A DNA stretch of 6,293 nt from an uncultured Clostridia bacterium (GTDB lineage: Bacteria > Bacillota > Clostridia > Lachnospirales > Lachnospiraceae): assembly GCA_946620335.1 (NCBI GenBank), contig CAMONF010000202.1:1-6293 (forward strand). Direction: 5' to 3'. The translations under genes and the position numbers were made by a program. The notes below the pieces were generated by a model. The model ran no database searches and was not told the DNA's origin. It was given only the letters and a program-made list of their open reading frames with translations. Each line of letters opens with the position of its first letter. The first letter of the stretch is position 1. Below are positions 1 through 4,878 of the stretch, in pieces.

Positions 1-986
1 CAGCCGTTGCCGGGGACGGCACCGCTGAGAATCCGGGCCTTGCGGCGGGTGTGAAGGCCCTCAGTGACGGCCTGAACTCCTATACGGGCGGTGTGAACCA
101 GCTTCTGGCCGGTATGGCCGCCATGGCTGACGAAGAGAATGGGGTACCTGCCCTTCAGGCCGGTGCCGGTAAATTACAGCAAGGCGTTGCGGCCTATACG
201 GCCGGCGCAGGCCAGATTTACAGCGGAGCCTCCACGCTGGCGGAGGGCATGCAGCAGCTGACCGATCACAACGACGCCCTGACGGGCGGCGCAGACAAGC
301 TGGCGGAAGGCCTCGGCTCCATCGGCAAGGGCCTGACCACCTTGAAGAAGGGCACGGAGACCCTGACTAAGAACAATGAGTCCCTGACGGGTGGCGCTGA
401 GAGCCTCAAGAAGGGGCTGGGTGACCTGGCTGACGGCACCAAGATCCTGGCCGACGGCACCAAGGAGCTGAATGACAACTCCGAGGCCCTGCGGGACGGC
501 GCGGTTGCTCTCGACAGTGGTCTGGGTGACCTGGCTGACGGCACGGAGACCCTGGCCAAGGGCACATCGACACTGAATGAGAACTCCGACAAGCTGACAA
601 GCGGCGCCTCCACCCTCGCTGACGGTCTCGGCACCTTGAAGGATGGCGCGGCAACGCTGGCCTCCGGCGCTCAGACGCTGGACGCCAATTCCCAGGCCCT
701 TGTGGACGGCGCAGCCGCCCTGGCCGACGGCTCCGGCGAGCTGGCCGAGGGCATCGCCAAGATCCTGGACGGCGCTGTGGAAATGAAGGACGGCGTGGTC
801 ACCCTCAACGAGGACGGCATCAAGAAGGTGGCCGACTTCTACGAGACGGATATGAAGGACCTGAGAGACCGGGTCGAGGCCATCCGGGGAGCGGCCGATG
901 ATTACCGCACCTTCAGCGGCGCTCCGGAAGGTATGGACAGCAGCGTGAAGTTCATTTATAAAACGAAAGCTGTCGGGGAGGATTGA
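1..986 (+). CDS. Heptad-repeat (X-X-X-Leu-X-X-Gly) membrane or surface protein, 5'-truncated by the window
   Basis: The reading frame is open from the first complete codon at base 3 to TGA at 984-986, so about 328 residues of a longer protein are visible. A GTG at 51 is in frame but has no ribosome binding site, and heptads continue upstream of it, so it is not the start. Nearly the whole fragment consists of Leu-x-x-Gly heptads such as LADGTKILADGT, the pattern of the X-X-X-Leu-X-X-Gly repeat domain found in extracytoplasmic parts of YhgE/Pip-like and MMPL/RND-like membrane proteins of Firmicutes. After the repeats come a short charged helix (about 820-890) and a non-repetitive tail ending SVKFIYKTKAVGED. 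No membrane helix lies in the visible part; since YhgE/Pip proteins usually end in membrane helices, an MMPL/RND-type protein with a C-terminal heptad domain fits better. This choice is inference. The repeat class is clear; transport function cannot be shown from this fragment. Confidence 0.8.
   Translation, partial: AVAGDGTAENPGLAAGVKALSDGLNSYTGGVNQLLAGMAAMADEENGVPALQAGAGKLQQGVAAYTAGAGQIYSGASTLAEGMQQLTDHNDALTGGADKLAEGLGSIGKGLTTLKKGTETLTKNNESLTGGAESLKKGLGDLADGTKILADGTKELNDNSEALRDGAVALDSGLGDLADGTETLAKGTSTLNENSDKLTSGASTLADGLGTLKDGAATLASGAQTLDANSQALVDGAAALADGSGELAEGIAKILDGAVEMKDGVVTLNEDGIKKVADFYETDMKDLRDRVEAIRGAADDYRTFSGAPEGMDSSVKFIYKTKAVGED
255..779 (+). repeat. Five tandem 105-bp (35-residue, five-heptad) units inside the heptad-repeat gene
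   Basis: In-frame units begin at 255, 360, 465, 570 and 675, with the array ending at 779. Each unit opens with a heptad in which the glycine position carries Asn (QLTDHND, TLTKNNE, ELNDNSE, TLNENSD, TLDANSQ), followed by four regular Leu-x-x-Gly heptads. The phase is exact, with no insertion or deletion between units. The preceding 35 residues (from 150) keep the heptad rhythm but lack the Asn heptad; the codons from 780 (EMKDGVVTL) begin a degenerate sixth unit. This indicates growth by duplication of a five-heptad block, then divergence. Confidence 0.85.
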
Positions 987-1024
987 TCTCCCGGCGGAAG
1001 AGACTTCGCAAGGCAGTGAAAAAT

Positions 1025-1090
1025 GGCCTGCCTGCCGATGGAAGGGGGTTGCAGCCCCGGACAGACGGAAAACTGTCACGGCAGGCGGCC
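1025..1090 (+). promoter_or_regulatory. Candidate structured leader RNA (three-helix junction) before the MntP-like gene
   Basis: The closing helix P1 pairs 1025-1028 (GGCC) with 1087-1090 (GGCC) and 1030-1037 (GCCTGCCG) with 1079-1086 (CGGCAGGC): 12 base pairs with one bulged T at 1029. It encloses two hairpins: 1045-1048 GGGG with 1055-1058 CCCC (plus a T-G pair), and 1060-1064 GACAG with 1073-1077 CTGTC around an eight-base A-rich loop. P1 ends one base before the AAAGGAG ribosome binding site. An alternative hairpin, AGGCAG (1011-1016) with CTGCCT (1028-1033), would break P1, so a switch is conceivable. MntP genes are often under yybP-ykoY manganese riboswitches, but I do not see that consensus here, nor one for another riboswitch class. 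The base pairing is seen; the regulatory role is inference. Confidence 0.35.
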
Positions 1091-1091
1091 G

Positions 1092-1098
1092 AAAGGAG
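1092..1098 (+). promoter_or_regulatory. Ribosome binding site fixing the MntP-like start at 1104
   Basis: AAAGGAG lies five bases before ATG 1104. The in-frame ATG at 1023 has no comparable site and would add 27 polar residues (beginning MACLPMEGG) ahead of a protein that otherwise starts with a membrane helix. The site therefore decides for 1104. Confidence 0.85.
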
Positions 1099-1103
1099 CG
1101 GAC

Positions 1104-1667
1104 ATGCAAATCTTAGTCATCGGTATCATCGCCATCTCCCTGGCCCTCTGCGTATTCGGCTTTATCGAGCAGAGGGGGGCCATGCTGGTCATGCTGGACG
1201 GCCGGGTCATCCTCATGGCGCTGATCTTCGGCGCTGTTCTCCTGGCCGCCTCCGGCGCGGGCTACGGCCTGGGTCAGTGGATCCTGTCGGAGGATCTAGG
1301 GGACCATGAGCGTTTCTGGATCCATGTCCTGTCCGGCATTCTCCTGGCGGGGACCGGCATCCGGTTCTTCTCCCTGGCCCTGCGCCGGGTCTCCCTGCTG
1401 GAGCACCGCATGGAAAACGTGGACATGCGTCACGACACCCTCCTCTGCCTGCGGTTCTGCTTCATGGAGCTCATGGCCGGTGTGGTCTGCGGGCTTCTGC
1501 AGGTGAGTCTTCCGGGATTCCTGACCGCCATCTTCTGCACCAACCTTCTGGCCACGGCCGGCGGCTACGCCTTCGGCCGGGCCAACGGCGCGGTCCTGGG
1601 CAGGCAGTGCTGGCTTGTGTCGGGGGCCCTTATGTGGGGGCTGGGGATTATTCTGCAGCTTGCGTGA
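1104..1667 (+). CDS. Divergent MntP-like (DUF204 family) six-helix membrane protein
   Basis: The protein is 187 residues, close to the usual MntP length of about 190, with six hydrophobic segments at roughly 3-20, 33-53, 71-92, 112-132, 135-155 and 169-186. Its helix 2-3 stretch (ALIFGAVLLAASGAGYGLGQ) and the C-terminal half (LLQVSLPGF, then GGYAFGR, then SGALMWGLGIILQL) follow the order and spacing of E. coli MntP as I remember it (GLIFGAV, FLQVNIIATA, GMMVGRFIG, GGLVLIGIGVQIL). MntP is a manganese exporter of the cytoplasmic membrane that depends on an Asp in helix 1 (MDAFAAS) and one in helix 4 (SLDAMAVG). Here the first aligns with Ala (A14 in AISLALCVF) and the second with Glu (E122 in CFMELMAG). 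The loop at 93-111 is short and rich in Arg, His and acidic residues. Family membership is fairly likely; manganese export is doubtful given these changes, and the substrate is unknown. The stop is followed almost at once by a long hairpin. Confidence 0.7.
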   Translation: MQILVIGIIAISLALCVFGFIEQRGAMLVMLDGRVILMALIFGAVLLAASGAGYGLGQWILSEDLGDHERFWIHVLSGILLAGTGIRFFSLALRRVSLLEHRMENVDMRHDTLLCLRFCFMELMAGVVCGLLQVSLPGFLTAIFCTNLLATAGGYAFGRANGAVLGRQCWLVSGALMWGLGIILQLA

Positions 1668-1672
1668 GAGAG

Positions 1673-1765
1673 GGTGAAACAAAGTGGGAATCAGGGACGG
1701 TTCCTTTTCTCAGTTTTCAAAGAAAACTGGGAAAAGGAACCGTCCCTGATTCCCACTTTTTCACC
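1673..1765 (+). repeat. Long palindromic intergenic repeat, REP-like, probably also a transcription terminator
   Basis: Bases 1681-1718 pair with 1722-1759 as a 38-bp stem with a single G-T pair (1710/1730) and a three-base AAA loop. GGTGAAA (1673-1679) and TTTCACC (1759-1765) can extend the base if two nucleotides are bulged. The right arm ends in five Ts (1757-1761), so on the + strand it can act as an intrinsic terminator for the MntP-like gene; the minus strand ends in a broken T run, so it may work in both directions. It starts six bases after the stop codon and lies just before the promoter of the next unit. The arm sequence, with core AGGGACGGTTCCTTTTC, recurs at 6275-6291, so it is a dispersed element and not merely a local terminator. 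No transposase is encoded here, so any movement would have to be in trans. Confidence 0.85.
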
Positions 1766-1776
1766 TCCCCTTATCG

Positions 1777-1805
1777 TTGAAATGGGATTTGATTTGCGCT
1801 ATACT
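1777..1805 (+). promoter_or_regulatory. Sigma-A promoter of the SseB-HAD unit
   Basis: TTGAAA (1777-1782) and TATACT (1800-1805) are separated by 17 bp, each one base from the housekeeping consensus. Transcription would start near 1812, leaving a leader of about 20 nt before ATG 1835. The promoter begins 12 bp past the hairpin that closes the preceding unit, so the two transcription units look cleanly separated. Confidence 0.75.
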
Positions 1806-1834
1806 ATCGCTATATGCCATCAAGGAGGTAACAG

Positions 1835-2689
1835 ATGGGTCTGTTCGATATATTCAGAAGAAAAAAGGATGAAGTCCAGGCGGAGGCGCCTCAGGAGGAG
1901 AACACGGCCGCTTCCGAAGAAGCGGTGAGCGAGGAGCCGGAAGAGGCTGCGGCCGCTGAGGCGGAGAACGCGGCGGATAGCGAGGAAGCTGTCCCGGCTG
2001 CCGAGGAAACAGCTGCGCCTGAGGAGACGGCTGAAGATACGCAGGAAGAGGAAATCCCCGCTGCTGAGGCTGCTCCGGCGGAAAATATCACCCCGATCCC
2101 CGTCCAGAATGCGGCCGGCGCACCGCAGAAGCTGACGCCGGAGGAGATCCAGGCCCGCCGGGAGCAGGCCAGGAAGCAGAAGGAGGAGATGGAGGCCAAG
2201 GGCAAGCTCCTCAGCTATATGATCGACCAGTATCATGAACAGCGGACCCCCAAGGCCCTGGAGGCCGCGATCCGCTGCCTGGGCGACACCGTCGTCGTGG
2301 TGCCCATGCGGATGGTCCTCGAAAAGTCCGACGCCGAGGCCATGGCCCTGGCCCGGCAGCAGGGCAGACAGTACAAGCCGGTCAAGCCCGTGCGGCTGGT
2401 CCCGGCCTTCCTCAACAGTCCCAAGGGCGGCCTGCATTATCCGGTCTTTGCGTCCCGGGCGGACATCCCCAAGGACCAGGTGAAGAAATTCGTCTGGGCC
2501 AACATCCCTGCGACCAGGTGCTCCCTGGACGTGGTCCGCAACGAGAAGCTGGAGGCTCTGGTGGTCAACCCCTTCGGCAAGAGCCTGGTGCTGCGGCGTG
2601 AGCTCCTTCAGAAAATCGTGAAGGTGAAGCCCGCCGGAGAGGGCGTGGAGACGCCTGTCGTGGAAGGTGAGGGCGGCTACACTTCATGA
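1835..2689 (+). CDS. SseB-domain protein with long Glu/Ala-rich linker
   Basis: The protein has 284 residues. The start is set by AAGGAGGT at 1822-1829, five bases before ATG. Residues 1-11 (MGLFDIFRRKK) form a short amphipathic basic helix of the kind that can touch membranes; there is no signal peptide. Residues 12 to about 90 are almost only Glu, Ala, Pro, Thr and Ser, a disordered acidic linker. Residues 100-130 look like a charged helix. Residues about 130-262 resemble the SseB N-terminal domain: a helix containing TPKALEAAIRCLGD, the strand TVVVVPMRM, a block containing VRLVPAFLN and LHYPVFASRADIP, and the typical closing motif ALVVNPFGKSLVLRREL. SseB-domain proteins are mostly uncharacterised (the E. 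coli founder was linked to serine sensitivity), so I assign no reaction. The stop overlaps the next start as ATGA, giving translational coupling to the HAD phosphatase. Domain assignment is good; function is unknown. Confidence 0.8.
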   Translation: MGLFDIFRRKKDEVQAEAPQEENTAASEEAVSEEPEEAAAAEAENAADSEEAVPAAEETAAPEETAEDTQEEEIPAAEAAPAENITPIPVQNAAGAPQKLTPEEIQARREQARKQKEEMEAKGKLLSYMIDQYHEQRTPKALEAAIRCLGDTVVVVPMRMVLEKSDAEAMALARQQGRQYKPVKPVRLVPAFLNSPKGGLHYPVFASRADIPKDQVKKFVWANIPATRCSLDVVRNEKLEALVVNPFGKSLVLRRELLQKIVKVKPAGEGVETPVVEGEGGYTS

Positions 2690-3591
2690 GTTCTCTTCTC
2701 TTTTTCGACATCGACAACACCCTGTGGACAGGCCGGGAGCAGTATGTTCCCGACAGCACCAGGGAGGCGCTGGCCGCCGCACGGCGCCGGGGGCATCTGT
2801 GCCTCATAAACAGCGGCCGGAGCCGGAGCTATCTCCACGAGCCCCTTCTCTTTGAGCTGGGCTTCGACGGAATCGTCTCCGGATGCGGTATGCAGATTGA
2901 GCTCACGGAGATGGCCGGCAAGGTGCGGCCGGACTGGGCAGAGATCGGGCCGGACGGCTCTGTGATCCCCATTCCCGCCCCGGAAATGAAACCATTCGAC
3001 GGGCCGGTGCCGGAGCAGGGCGCCGACGAGGCCGTCATTTTCTACCGCCGGATGTCCCAGGCCTTCACGGAGGAAACGCTGGACATCTGTGACAGATACG
3101 GCTATACGCCTGTGCTGGAAGGGAAGGAATTCTCTTACATTGACCGGCGCAAATTCCTGGACGTGAGATATGGAAAGATGCTCAGCGGCCGGATGGGGAG
3201 CCGCCTCCTCGAGATCGAGGAACACATGGATGACATCGATATCATGAAGCTGACCATATGCACGCCCTTCGAGAACGGCAGCGGCGTCCGCAGGGCCTTC
3301 GGCGACCGGTTCGCCTGCATGGTCCACAGCCCGACTGTGTCGGAGCTGGTGCCGCTTGGTTTTGACAAGGGCACAGGAATCCGCGAAGTCTGCCGCCTCC
3401 TCGGCGCGGATGTCCGGGACACGGTCGCTTTTGGAGACGGGATGAACGATATCGGCATGCTGGACGCGGCCGGCTGCGCCGTCGTCATGGGCGACGGGGC
3501 CGAGGGCGCCAAAGCCCACGCGGACCTGGTGACCGCGCCGCTCCTGGAGGACGGGATCTGGAAGGCCATGAAGCAGCTGGATCTCATCTGA
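2686..3591 (+). CDS. Cof-type HAD-superfamily hydrolase (probable small-molecule phosphatase)
   Basis: The protein has 301 residues and all four HAD motifs: I, DIDNT with nucleophile D8 and D10; II, NSGRS with S43; III, K228 in FDKGTG; IV, GDGMND with D251 and D255. The insert between motifs II and III (about 85-195) is in the position of a C2-type cap, as in the Cof/YidA group of cytosolic sugar-phosphate and nucleotide phosphatases, and the length is a little above the usual 265-280. The substrate cannot be read from sequence. ATG at 2686 shares four bases with the stop of the SseB gene; the only purine-rich site, AAGGTGAGGG (2664-2673), is 12 bases away and weak, so reinitiation after the SseB gene is likely and the pair should be made in a fixed ratio. 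The last codons (KAMKQLDLI) are partly duplicated downstream of the stop. Confidence 0.9.
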   Translation: MSSLLFFDIDNTLWTGREQYVPDSTREALAAARRRGHLCLINSGRSRSYLHEPLLFELGFDGIVSGCGMQIELTEMAGKVRPDWAEIGPDGSVIPIPAPEMKPFDGPVPEQGADEAVIFYRRMSQAFTEETLDICDRYGYTPVLEGKEFSYIDRRKFLDVRYGKMLSGRMGSRLLEIEEHMDDIDIMKLTICTPFENGSGVRRAFGDRFACMVHSPTVSELVPLGFDKGTGIREVCRLLGADVRDTVAFGDGMNDIGMLDAAGCAVVMGDGAEGAKAHADLVTAPLLEDGIWKAMKQLDLI

Positions 3592-3628
3592 GAGCCGGAA
3601 GGCCATGAAACAGTCATGCCTCATCTGA
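3560..3628 (+). repeat. Imperfect tandem duplication of the HAD gene 3' end
   Basis: Bases 3560-3591, the last coding bases with the stop, are repeated at 3597-3628 with a period of 37 bp. The two 32-bp copies agree at 25 positions, including GGAAGGCCATGAA at the left and CTCATCTGA at the right; six of the seven differences are consecutive (positions 18-23 of the unit). Read in its own frame, the second copy gives KAMKQSCLI and a stop against KAMKQLDLI in the gene. It has no role in translation of the HAD gene, which ends at the first TGA. It could be a slippage duplication or the remnant of a lost second gene copy. Confidence 0.7.
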
Positions 3629-3756
3629 AAGGGAGAGAAGAGTATCGTCTTTCCCGAAAAATGCACGGAAGACCCGGCCGAAGGACATCCATCGATGGCC
3701 CGGCAACGTCGGGAGGCCTTCCGGTATGACGGCCGCATCTTCGGCCGATGATAAGC
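3629..3756 (+). other. Non-coding spacer between the HAD gene and ddl, with several short inverted repeats
   Basis: No coding region is supported here. The stretch holds a weak hairpin GGGAGAGA/TCTTTCCC (3631-3638 with 3648-3655) without a following T run, so it is not a convincing terminator. A second cluster lies at 3678-3724: CCGAAGG with CCTTCCGG at the outside (one bulge), enclosing the palindrome CCATCGATGG (3689-3698) and the hairpin CCCG/CGGG (3699-3702 with 3710-3713). CGGCCG (3730-3735) repeats as CGGCCG (3742-3747). In GC-rich DNA such short pairings can occur by chance. Readthrough from the HAD gene into ddl cannot be excluded. Confidence 0.4.
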
Positions 3757-3780
3757 GATAATACACGCTGCCTGGCAGCG
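3757..3780 (+). promoter_or_regulatory. Possible -10 element and 15-bp palindrome before ddl
   Basis: GATAAT (3757-3762) resembles a -10 hexamer, but I find no good -35 at the right distance. Four bases further, CGCTGCCTGGCAGCG (3766-3780) is a perfect inverted repeat (7 bp arms, one central base) that would cover the transcription start and ends four bases before the GGAG ribosome binding site. It could be an operator or a small RNA hairpin limiting ddl expression. The symmetry is seen; the role is inference. Confidence 0.3.
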
Positions 3781-3784
3781 GAAT

Positions 3785-3788
3785 GGAG
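3785..3788 (+). promoter_or_regulatory. Ribosome binding site fixing the ddl start at 3799
   Basis: GGAG lies ten bases before ATG 3799, a slightly long but usable spacing. The in-frame ATG at 3748 would add MISDNTRCLAAEWRLKK, which has no counterpart in Ddl proteins and is encoded by the palindrome region, so 3799 is preferred. Confidence 0.7.
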
Positions 3789-3798
3789 ATTAAAAAAG

Positions 3799-4845
3799 AT
3801 GAATATAGTAGTCTTATGCGGAGGAATATCAACGGAGAGGGAAATCTCCATCGTTTCGGGAACAGGCGTCTGCAAGGCCCTGAGGAGCCTCGGCCACAAG
3901 GCCATCCTCCTGGACGTGTTCTTCGGCAGCGAGGAAATCGATCTCATGGATGCGTTTCCTGAGATGTACGACGTGGATGAGGCGGCCGCCTATATCCGGA
4001 GCAACGATCCCTTCCTGAAGATCGCCGTCGCCAACAAGGAGCGGAGCTTCTTCGGGCCCAACGTGACCCGCCTCTGCAAGATGTCCGATATCGTCTTCCT
4101 GGCTCTGCATGGGGAGAACGGCGAGAACGGCAAGGTCCAGGCGGCCTTCGACCTGCTCAGGATCAAGTACACGGGTACCGGCTACATGAGCTCCGCCATG
4201 GCCATGGACAAGAGCCTCACCAAGACGGTGCTTCGGGAGGCGGGCGTGCCCGTTCCCGGAAGCGTGACCATATTCAAGGACGACGCGGTGCTGCCGGACC
4301 TTCATGAGGCGGGTCTTCATTTCCCGCTGGTCGTCAAGGTGGTCTGCGGCGGCTCCTCTGTGGGCGTCTACATCGTCCACAGCGAGGAGGAGTATCTGAA
4401 GGCCCTGAAGGATGCCTTCGCCCTGGAGCCCAAGGTCATCGTGGAGGAGTATATCGCCGGCCGCGAATTCTCCGTCGGCGTCATCGAAGGCAAGGCCCTT
4501 CCTGTCATCGAGATCGCTCCCAAGGAAGGCTTTTACGATTACAAGAACAAATACACCGCCGGCGCGGTCGTGGAGACCTGCCCCGCCGATCTCTCTGAGG
4601 AACTGACCAGAAAGATGCAGCGCTACGCAGAGGAGGCCTACCATGCCCTGCTCATGCAGTCCTATGCCCGCATGGACTTCATGATGAACAGCGAGGGCGA
4701 GTTCTTCTGCCTGGAGGCCAACACCCTGCCGGGCATGACGCCCACATCGCTCATGCCTCAGGAGGCAGCCGCCGTGGGCATGGACTATCCGGCCTTCTGC
4801 CAGAAGATCATCGACGTCTCCTTCGCCAAGTACAAGGAGCGCTGA
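3799..4845 (+). CDS. ddl: D-alanine--D-alanine ligase
   Basis: This cytosolic ATP-grasp enzyme joins two D-alanines for peptidoglycan. The 348-residue length is normal. Motifs in order: CGGISTEREIS (7-17, with E13 for the first D-Ala), HGENGENGKVQ (104-114), the conserved lysine and serine loop VVKVVCGGSSVGV (178-190), YDYKNKYTAG (246-255) on the omega loop, and EANTLPGMTP (306-315) with metal-binding E306 and N308. The omega-loop YDYxxKY form is that of D-Ala-D-Ala ligases; VanA-type D-lactate ligases lack it, so this is not read as a glycopeptide-resistance gene. Small departures from the usual pattern are V181, where Pro normally follows the ATP-binding Lys, and N110 in the usual GEDG; neither removes a catalytic residue. 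murF follows 33 nt downstream, so the two very likely share a transcript and supply consecutive steps. Confidence 0.95.
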   Translation: MNIVVLCGGISTEREISIVSGTGVCKALRSLGHKAILLDVFFGSEEIDLMDAFPEMYDVDEAAAYIRSNDPFLKIAVANKERSFFGPNVTRLCKMSDIVFLALHGENGENGKVQAAFDLLRIKYTGTGYMSSAMAMDKSLTKTVLREAGVPVPGSVTIFKDDAVLPDLHEAGLHFPLVVKVVCGGSSVGVYIVHSEEEYLKALKDAFALEPKVIVEEYIAGREFSVGVIEGKALPVIEIAPKEGFYDYKNKYTAGAVVETCPADLSEELTRKMQRYAEEAYHALLMQSYARMDFMMNSEGEFFCLEANTLPGMTPTSLMPQEAAAVGMDYPAFCQKIIDVSFAKYKER

Positions 4846-4878
4846 GGGCGGACGGACCGGCCATCAGAAAGGAAAACT

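Noticed and set aside
255..779. Regular 105-bp repeats considered as a CRISPR or DNA satellite array
   Set aside because: There are no distinct spacers; the units are in-frame coding heptads diverging mainly at third and surface positions.
1025..1090. yybP-ykoY manganese, cobalamin, c-di-GMP or NiCo riboswitch
   Set aside because: I looked for their conserved cores and did not find them. The structure is kept only as an unclassified candidate.
174..1109. Long open frame on the minus strand opposite the heptad-repeat gene
   Set aside because: It mirrors the repetitive GC-rich codons of the + strand gene, has no ribosome binding site or recognisable domain, and overlaps the clear heptad protein.
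1674..1928. 84-codon + strand open frame starting at GTG 1674 and running through the hairpin
   Set aside because: It would translate the palindrome and the promoter and overlap the SseB gene in another frame; no ribosome binding site precedes it.
3631..3655. Hairpin after the HAD gene as an intrinsic terminator
   Set aside because: The stem is followed by GAAAAATG rather than a T run, and it includes a G-T pair and a nine-base loop.
3616..3729. 37-residue small open frame in the HAD-ddl spacer
   Set aside because: It starts inside the duplicated HAD tail, lacks a ribosome binding site and has no recognisable features; the region is better explained as spacer.
2677..3738. 353-codon minus-strand open frame covering the HAD gene
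   Set aside because: It is longer than the HAD gene but has no family features, whereas the + strand shows all four HAD motifs at the right spacing. A shadow of high-GC codon use.
3799..4845. Van-type D-Ala-D-Lac or D-Ala-D-Ser ligase
   Set aside because: The omega loop carries the YDYxxKY form of housekeeping Ddl, there are no vanH, vanX, vanT or vanRS neighbours, and murF directly follows.
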